Below the pieces are notes generated by a model. It saw nothing but the letters and a program-made list of their open reading frames with translations. It ran no database searches and was not told where the DNA came from. 64,000 nt of DNA from JAMXLG01 sp963765935 (lineage in GTDB: Bacteria; Vulcanimicrobiota; Vulcanimicrobiia; Vulcanimicrobiales; Vulcanimicrobiaceae), in assembly GCA_963765935.1 (NCBI GenBank), contig CAVXXX010000001.1:2003125-2067124 (forward strand), in the 5' to 3' direction. The translations under genes and the position numbers were made by a program. Shown piece by piece: positions 58,965 to 64,000 of the stretch (positions within the stretch are counted from its first letter, which is position 1; each line of letters begins with the position of its first letter).

Positions 58965-59867
58965 ATGCAACAGGAATCCGCAAATCAGCCGGTCGCTTTC
59001 GTGACCGGAGCAAGCACCGGTTTCGGCCGGCTAACCGCAGAAACGCTCGCGCGCGAGGGATACCGCGTCTTCGCCGGGATCCGCGACATGGCCGCGCGTA
59101 ATGCCGCGGCCGCCAAAGAACTTACCGCCCTTGGTATTGAGCCCGTCGAGCTCGACGTGAACAGTGACGCGTCGGTTGAGCGCGCCGGCAAGACCGTTCT
59201 CGACCGCGCCGGCCACGTCGACGTCCTTGTCAATAACGCGGGGACGGCACATTTTGGTGTCGTCGAAGCGCACACGCTCGCGTCGGTTCAACGTCAGTTC
59301 GATACGAACGTGTACGGGCCGCTGCGCGTCAACCGCGCGTTTCTCCCATCAATGCGCGCGCGAGGACGCGGGCTTATCGTCTATCTCAGCTCCGTTGTCG
59401 GGCGATTCGTCGTTCCGTACACCGGCGTGTACACTGCGTCGAAATTTGCGCTTGAGGCACTAGCCGAAGCGACTGCATACGAGCTGAAACCATTCGGCAT
59501 CGACGTGACGATCGTCGAACCCGGACCGTTCGCAACGCCGATCTTTGACAAGCACGCCGAAGCGGACGATGAAAGCCGCGCGCAAGCATACAGCGTACAT
59601 GATGGTAAGCAGGCTGCGATGTTTAAAAGCCTTGGGGAAAGCGCAGGCGATGCGCAGGACGTCGCCGATGCGATCGTAAGCGTCGTGCAGCGACCGCATG
59701 GACAGCGCCCGCTGCGACGCTTGGTTGCCGATGCGTCGAACCCCGCGGTTGCCATCAACGCCAGCCTGGAGCCGATCCAGCGCGGTACCCTCGAAGCCTT
59801 CGGGATGGCCGATCTACTGCCGTCAGTCATGCAGGAAACCAACGAAACGCAACTCTCCCCAGCATAA
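58965..59867 (+). CDS. Short-chain dehydrogenase/reductase
   Basis: 300 residues, classical SDR. Cofactor motif TGASTGFGRLTAETLA, NNAGTA, catalytic Ser in YLSSVVGRF and YTASK (YxxxK) active site; EPGPFATPI after it. The Arg in the first turn after the second strand (GIRDMA) suggests NADP. Substrate unknown. Divergent from hxlR, which probably regulates it. ATG at 58965. Confidence 0.9.
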   Translation: MQQESANQPVAFVTGASTGFGRLTAETLAREGYRVFAGIRDMAARNAAAAKELTALGIEPVELDVNSDASVERAGKTVLDRAGHVDVLVNNAGTAHFGVVEAHTLASVQRQFDTNVYGPLRVNRAFLPSMRARGRGLIVYLSSVVGRFVVPYTGVYTASKFALEALAEATAYELKPFGIDVTIVEPGPFATPIFDKHAEADDESRAQAYSVHDGKQAAMFKSLGESAGDAQDVADAIVSVVQRPHGQRPLRRLVADASNPAVAINASLEPIQRGTLEAFGMADLLPSVMQETNETQLSPA

Positions 59868-59933
59868 ACCGTTCGTTCTCGGCCTTGTCGTTGACAAGGG
59901 ACGGCGCCTCCGGTAGCGTATGGAGGTTGCCGC

Positions 59934-60008
59934 GGCGCCATCGTCTATCGGTTAGGACATCGCCCTTTCAAGGCGGAAAGACGGGTTCGATTCCCGTTGG
60001 CGCTACCA
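59934..60008 (+). tRNA. tRNA-Glu (TTC)
   Basis: 75 nucleotides including an encoded CCA. Acceptor GGCGCCA/TGGCGCT, anticodon stem-loop TCGCC-CTTTCAA-GGCGG with anticodon TTC, T arm GGGTTCGATTCCC. A strong terminator follows. It marks the border of an AT-richer accessory region, and tRNA 3' ends are common integration sites. Confidence 0.95.
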
Positions 60009-60012
60009 ACAT

Positions 60013-60048
60013 AAGCTCTCGATTCGTGCTCGAATCGGGAGCTTTTTA
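60013..60048 (+). terminator. Intrinsic terminator of tRNA-Glu
   Basis: A 14-bp stem (60013-60026 with 60031-60044, one G-T pair) with a TGCT loop, directly followed by a T-run ending TTTTTAC. It is the clearest Rho-independent terminator in the window. Confidence 0.85.
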
Positions 60049-60250
60049 CTTTGCAGCAGCCTTTAATGGACACAAAGTGGACACGGCGTCGCCCTCAGGA
60101 CGCGCCCGCTATGCTCAGTAACTCGGCGGTAATCTTTGTGTCGAGGCCGGGCCGTTCGCGAAGCGAACTTCGTAGGATCGCGGTCTTGCCAAGAGGCCCG
60201 GCCTGAGGCTCGCTTAGTCACTCCGTAGGAACGAAGTGTATCGTTCTGAC
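60049..60250. other. Non-coding junction between tRNA-Glu and the accessory island
   Basis: No credible gene. TGGACAC is repeated at 60067-60073 and 60078-60084, and GACACAAAG (60069-60077) recurs inverted as CTTTGTGTC (60134-60142). AGGCCGGGCC (60144-60153) pairs with GGCCCGGCCT (60195-60204), enclosing a small hairpin GTTCGC-GAA-GCGAAC. Such repeat-rich sequence next to a tRNA end could be integrase arm sites or a structured RNA. No integrase is in the window. Confidence 0.4.
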
Positions 60251-60306
60251 TGTATTTACAGTATAAATACATCAGATTGACATAGATCTATCAGGTTAGC
60301 TAAGCT
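60251..60306 (+). promoter_or_regulatory. Promoter and palindromic operator of the island ATPase gene
   Basis: TGTATTTA-N5-TAAATACA (60251-60271) is a perfect 8-base-arm inverted repeat immediately upstream of -35 TTGACA (60277-60282); an 18-base spacer leads to TAAGCT (60301-60306), 8 bases before the ATG at 60315. No Shine-Dalgarno. Confidence 0.65.
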
Positions 60307-60314
60307 TTATCTAC

Positions 60315-61514
60315 ATGGACCCCGTTGCAAATCCCTACTCCCCGAACGCCGGAGCGCCGCCGCCTGCCCTCGTGGGGCGCGACCGGCTCATTGCCGACTT
60401 CGACATTGCTCTTGCGCGCGTATTAGCGCGACGCAGCGAAAAAAGCATGCTGCCGACTGGACTGCGTGGCGTGGGGAAAACCGTACTGCTCAACCGTTTC
60501 GTCGAAGATGCGAGAAAGCGCGACTATGTTGTCGTGCAGGTTGAGGCAAGCGAGTCTGGGTCGTTTCTTGCAACGCTGGTTGCGGAAATTCGCCGAGCAA
60601 TGATTCAGCTTGATTTTGGGCAGGCCGTAAAGAACGGGCTGATGCGCATTCTCAAGAGCTTTTCGATTACTTACGACTTGAAGGAGCAGTCAGTCAGTCT
60701 CGGCGTCGATCCAGCCGAAGGATCTGCTGACAGCGGCTCCCTGAGCGTTGACCTCACGACAATACTGGAGGCGCTCGGCCGGGCTACGCAAGAGCGTCAA
60801 CGCGGTGTAATGATTGCGATCGACGAAGTCCAATACCTCGATGAGGCACAATTGGAAGCGCTGATCATGGCCGTACATAAAATGACGCAGCTGCAGTTAC
60901 CGATCATCGTGGTGGGTACTGGGTTGCCGCAACTTCCAGCACTTGCCGGCAATGCGAAATCGTATGCTGAGCGTCTCTTTTCGTATCCGAACGTCGGACC
61001 GCTTTCGCGCGACGAAATGTTCGAGGCGGTTTCTCTACCCGCTCGCGAACAAGCCGTTGAGTTCACGGCTGATGCTCTGGACCGTCTTTATGAGATTACC
61101 AAGGGTTATCCGTATTTTGTTCAAGAGTGGTCGTATCGTGTCTGGAACTACGCGCCTCGTTCACCCATTACACTTAATGATGTAAATGCGGTTGAACCCG
61201 AGGTTCTTAAAAATCTCGACGAAAGTTTCTTCCGCGTGCGTTACGATCGTCTTACCGGTGCGGAGAAGCGCTATTTGCGGGCGATGGCTGAACTAGGACC
61301 GGGACCACACCGTTCCGGCGACATCGCCAATCTTCTCGGTGTCAAATCTGAATCCACGAGCCCGCTCCGCGGTGGACTAATCAAGAAAGGAATGATTTAC
61401 AGTCCGCAACACGGCGACACGGCGTTCACAGTTCCGTTGTTTGACGAATTTATGAAGCGCACGCAACCACTGGAGAAAGCTCCTACTCCGCGTCGTCGAC
61501 AACGCGCGAAGTAA
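60315..61514 (+). CDS. AAA ATPase with C-terminal winged helix (Orc/Cdc6-like P-loop family)
   Basis: 399 residues. Walker A GLRGVGKTVLLNRF (about 49-62), Walker B VMIAIDEVQYL (about 172-182), sensor-1 IIVVGTGLPQL and a C-terminal winged-helix domain (AMAELGPGPHRSGDIANLLG). Closely related proteins are frequent in actinobacterial and other accessory regions; no function is established. It has lower GC than the core genes. The nuclease-STAND gene follows 146 bases later on the same strand, so the two may act together in defence. Confidence 0.8.
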   Translation: MDPVANPYSPNAGAPPPALVGRDRLIADFDIALARVLARRSEKSMLPTGLRGVGKTVLLNRFVEDARKRDYVVVQVEASESGSFLATLVAEIRRAMIQLDFGQAVKNGLMRILKSFSITYDLKEQSVSLGVDPAEGSADSGSLSVDLTTILEALGRATQERQRGVMIAIDEVQYLDEAQLEALIMAVHKMTQLQLPIIVVGTGLPQLPALAGNAKSYAERLFSYPNVGPLSRDEMFEAVSLPAREQAVEFTADALDRLYEITKGYPYFVQEWSYRVWNYAPRSPITLNDVNAVEPEVLKNLDESFFRVRYDRLTGAEKRYLRAMAELGPGPHRSGDIANLLGVKSESTSPLRGGLIKKGMIYSPQHGDTAFTVPLFDEFMKRTQPLEKAPTPRRRQRAK

Positions 61515-61660
61515 GAAAGATTCATTTTCAGCGGCAGATCCAGTTATTTACTCGCTCATGAAAGTATGAAGACAATGCGGAAATACCGGTTTCGGCGTAC
61601 CGGCCTCCACTCTTAAGCAGTCCTCACACGAAGCACTTCGCAGCGTTCTTCTAATTTTTG

Positions 61661-64000
61661 ATGAGTATCACTCGAGGCGATCTAAAGGCTGCGCACCGTG
61701 GCTACCATTTTCAAGATATTGCTACGGCGTACTTGCTTGTGTGCAGCCTTACCGATGCATACGACTCTGTCGTCGTTGATCGGAAGATCGTTCAAGGCGA
61801 TAATCTCGACGACTGTGAGGTAAACCGCGAGGGCGCTCGGGTCCGCCGACAGTTCAAGTCAAGTACTAACGCAGATCGATCGATTGGCGAAGACGATTTT
61901 CTTGCGGAGCGCTCAAGCCTGCGAATCGACCGTCTTCTACTAACGCACGTCCGACTAGGCGCATCCGCGGCCGACGAATACCGCTTATGTGCGACCTGGC
62001 TTGCGCCCAACGCCGAAAACGGGCTGTTCACGAAGATTGAGTCTGTGCCCGCTGTCGCGACCCTTGACGCAAGCGATGTCACCTGCTATCGCTTGCGTCC
62101 CGATCAAATCTGGCCTGAACACCAGGAACCGGTCTGGGCTTCTCTCACTTCCAATAGTGGTTGTACTGAGTTCACGCGGTCAGACTTCATCGAGTTTTGC
62201 CAGCGCTTCATTATCGAGTTAGGACTTCCAAATACATCACAGGATCTTGCTAGTCCGGGCCCACTCGAGCGCGCGCTAATCGATCATCTTAGCGGACGAA
62301 TTGGCATCGGCAAATACCCGAACCAGGGTCGATCTGCGGTTGATGTTGCTTCGCATGCTGTACAACTTGCCACGATTGCTCGGACAAAATCCGAAAAACT
62401 AACACCTTTGGATGTTGCACGCCTGCTCGATATTCGAACGGACTTTGGCCGCGTAGCGCAAGCGTTCGCCCTTGATGAAGCCGTGTTTCGCGATCGGCCA
62501 GCTTTTCGCAATGAAATTACCGCGGGAGTAGCGCAAGGCAGACATCAGATCGTTACTGGTCCGCCGGGGTCCGGAAAGTCTTGGGACCTAACGCGCTTCG
62601 CAGAAGAATTGCGCAGCGAAGATATCACGGTAGCTCGTCATTATTGTTTCCTAGAACCGGGTGACGAGCGCGTAGAGCAGCGCGTTACGTCGAATGCCCT
62701 TTTCGCAAATCTCATTGCCGAAATCGTCGATGCGAACCCAAGACTTCGGAAGCACGCCCCGATGTGGCTGGCCCAGCGGAACTCGAAGCGCTCCTTCATA
62801 GGGCAATTAAAGACGGTCACCGTGTCGTGTTGGTAGTTGATGGGTTAGATCACATTTCGCGCGTTCGCGCCGGTTCATCTTCATTGTCGGCCAGCGAGAC
62901 TGATATAATTGAGCGCCTGGCGACTATCGATTTTCCGGATCGTGTTACCGTCGTAATCGGATCGCAACCGGGACAACATCTTCAGCCACTCAGAGACCGC
63001 TGGCGTGGCGCAGCGGATGAACGACAAATCCCGCAATGGGAGAGCGCTGACGTCATTGCGCTGGCTCGCGCGCATGGGGTACTGACGGCGCTTGAACGGA
63101 CGCAAATGGAACCAGAAGATATTGCGACTACGCTGCAGGCGCTCGCCGACGCCTGTGACGGAAATCCGCTGTATACGCGCTATCTTAGTGTGTCCCTTAA
63201 GAGCGGATTGTCTCGAGGGGAGATCGGGTCAGTCGCTGGGTGGCTTTCGTCTGCCCCACAGATCGATGGCGATATCTCTCGATATTACCGGCACCTGTAC
63301 GACTCAGCTTCCGAGCACACGCGGTTTCGCAGACATCTTCGGCGTCATTGATTTCGCTGTCACTGAAGTCGAACTAACAAATATAGTGCAAGCTCCGTTC
63401 AATCAACTCGTTGGAAGCGCACTAGCGGCACTTGCCCCTATTCTGAATGAGGCCGCTGGACAAGGTGGATTCCGAATCTTTCACGAGAGTTTCCGACGTT
63501 TCATACGCGATGAACTCATTCGTTCGAATAGGTCAGTGCGTGCCGCTTTGGAGCCGGTAGTTACGTGGTTAAGCTCAGCCGGCTTTTTCGGTGATGCGAG
63601 AGCTTTCGCTTTCTGCTACCGAGCCTCCGGCGCTCCGAGCGAGTAGACGAAATCTTTGTATTAGTGGACAAGACCTTCGTGGCGCAGAGTATTGCAAACG
63701 CTCACCCGGAAGAAGCTGTCCTCAAGAACCTTGCAATTGTTGCAGACGCTGCAGCGCGTGCGCAAAACTGGCCAGTTTTGGTACGATGCGCCGAGCTGCA
63801 TCGGGCCGCGATTTGTGCCTATGGTGAGGCGCAAAACTCATGGAGCGAATACTGGCGAGCTTATGTTGAGCTTTTTGGGCCAGATCAACTTGCGATGCGA
63901 TTGCTGTACGACGGGAAGCGCACGCTGGCCGTCGGCGACGGATTGTTCGCGTGTCTTCTCGTGGATGAGGCTGGCGGGGTCGCTCCTTGGCAAGAATATC
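61661..64000 (+). pseudogene. Nuclease-STAND NTPase (Avs-like antiphage receptor), frameshifted and cut by the window edge
   Basis: Starts MSITRGDLKAAHRGYHFQDI, a PD-(D/E)xK nuclease domain of the Cap4/DUF4297 type (DNLDDCEV followed by VRRQFKSS), about 1-170. A STAND/NACHT NTPase follows: Walker A VTGPPGSGKSW (near 62570) and Walker B VVLVVDGLDHI (near 62830), then helical sequence to the edge. Three single-base shifts break it: near 62757-62761 (one base short in a C run), near 63320-63325 (one extra base) and near 63598-63606 (one base short). Protein homology continues across each. Either a decaying gene or an error-prone stretch of assembly. An ATG at 61661 has TCTAAT 5 bases upstream. 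Confidence 0.65.

Noticed and set aside
59885..60272. Small open frames around tRNA-Glu and the junction
   Set aside because: They read through the tRNA and terminator or repeats and have no protein-like features.
1..64000. CRISPR arrays, insertion sequences, integrases, rRNA, replication origin
   Set aside because: No regularly spaced repeats, transposase or integrase motifs, rRNA blocks or DnaA-box clusters were seen.

Overview
The window is a densely coded, GC-rich bacterial chromosome segment with about 58 protein genes, two tRNA genes and almost no spare DNA. The mix of genes suggests an uncultured soil lineage such as Candidatus Eremiobacterota (WPS-2) or a neighbouring phylum: a glyoxylate shunt, a bacterial tricorn protease, two-subunit acyl-CoA mutase, GH125 and GH38 mannosidases, an archaemetzincin, DUF5916 and DUF4097 proteins, and Gram-positive-like gene orders such as prs-rplY-pth. 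This placement is inference; no marker was compared with a database.

Layout. 1-2.8 kb: aceA-aceB (glyoxylate shunt; aceB runs off the left edge) with a strong promoter and a repeat-rich leader. 2.8-10.7 kb: acetyltransferase, tricorn, uppS, a secreted GH125 mannosidase, a serine hydrolase and a DUF4097 protein. 10.7-17.7 kb: a MeaB-type chaperone, an exported protein, a B12 mutase with separate large and small subunits, gltX and glmU. The mutase carries the Phe/Gln residue pair of isobutyryl-CoA mutase, not the Tyr/Arg pair of methylmalonyl-CoA mutase. 17.7-26.8 kb: two alpha/beta hydrolases, a CBM9/DUF5916 outer-membrane protein, a PLP decarboxylase, a diguanylate cyclase, a zinc-less M48 relative and a degenerate acetylglutamate-kinase relative. 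26.8-31.7 kb: pth-rplY-prs, then a TetR-controlled drug-efflux operon. 31.7-46.4 kb: uvrB, a GH38 mannosidase operon, uvrA, VOC protein, ligA, nnrD/E, acpS and an archaemetzincin. 46.5-50.3 kb: a chemoreceptor whose signalling and Cache-type sensor halves are on separate genes, with a DUF3343 protein. 50.3-59.9 kb: TetR/dehydrogenase pair, S10 peptidase, birA, ndk-eno, DUF2252, a streptogramin-lyase-like propeller, tRNA(CAT), HxlR regulator and SDR. 59.9-64 kb: tRNA-Glu with its terminator, then an AT-richer accessory island holding an AAA ATPase and a nuclease-STAND NTPase resembling Avs-type antiphage receptors, here broken by three frameshifts.

Expression. Genes inside operons mostly overlap by ATGA/TTGA or sit a few bases apart and use Shine-Dalgarno sites. 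Several first genes instead have a -10-like hexamer 6-8 bases before the start codon and no Shine-Dalgarno, which predicts leaderless mRNAs. Unusual starts occur: AUA is the only plausible start for pth, and CUG is likely for one exported protein. Convergent genes often overlap at their 3' ends and lack obvious terminators. No CRISPR array, rRNA, insertion sequence or replication origin was seen.
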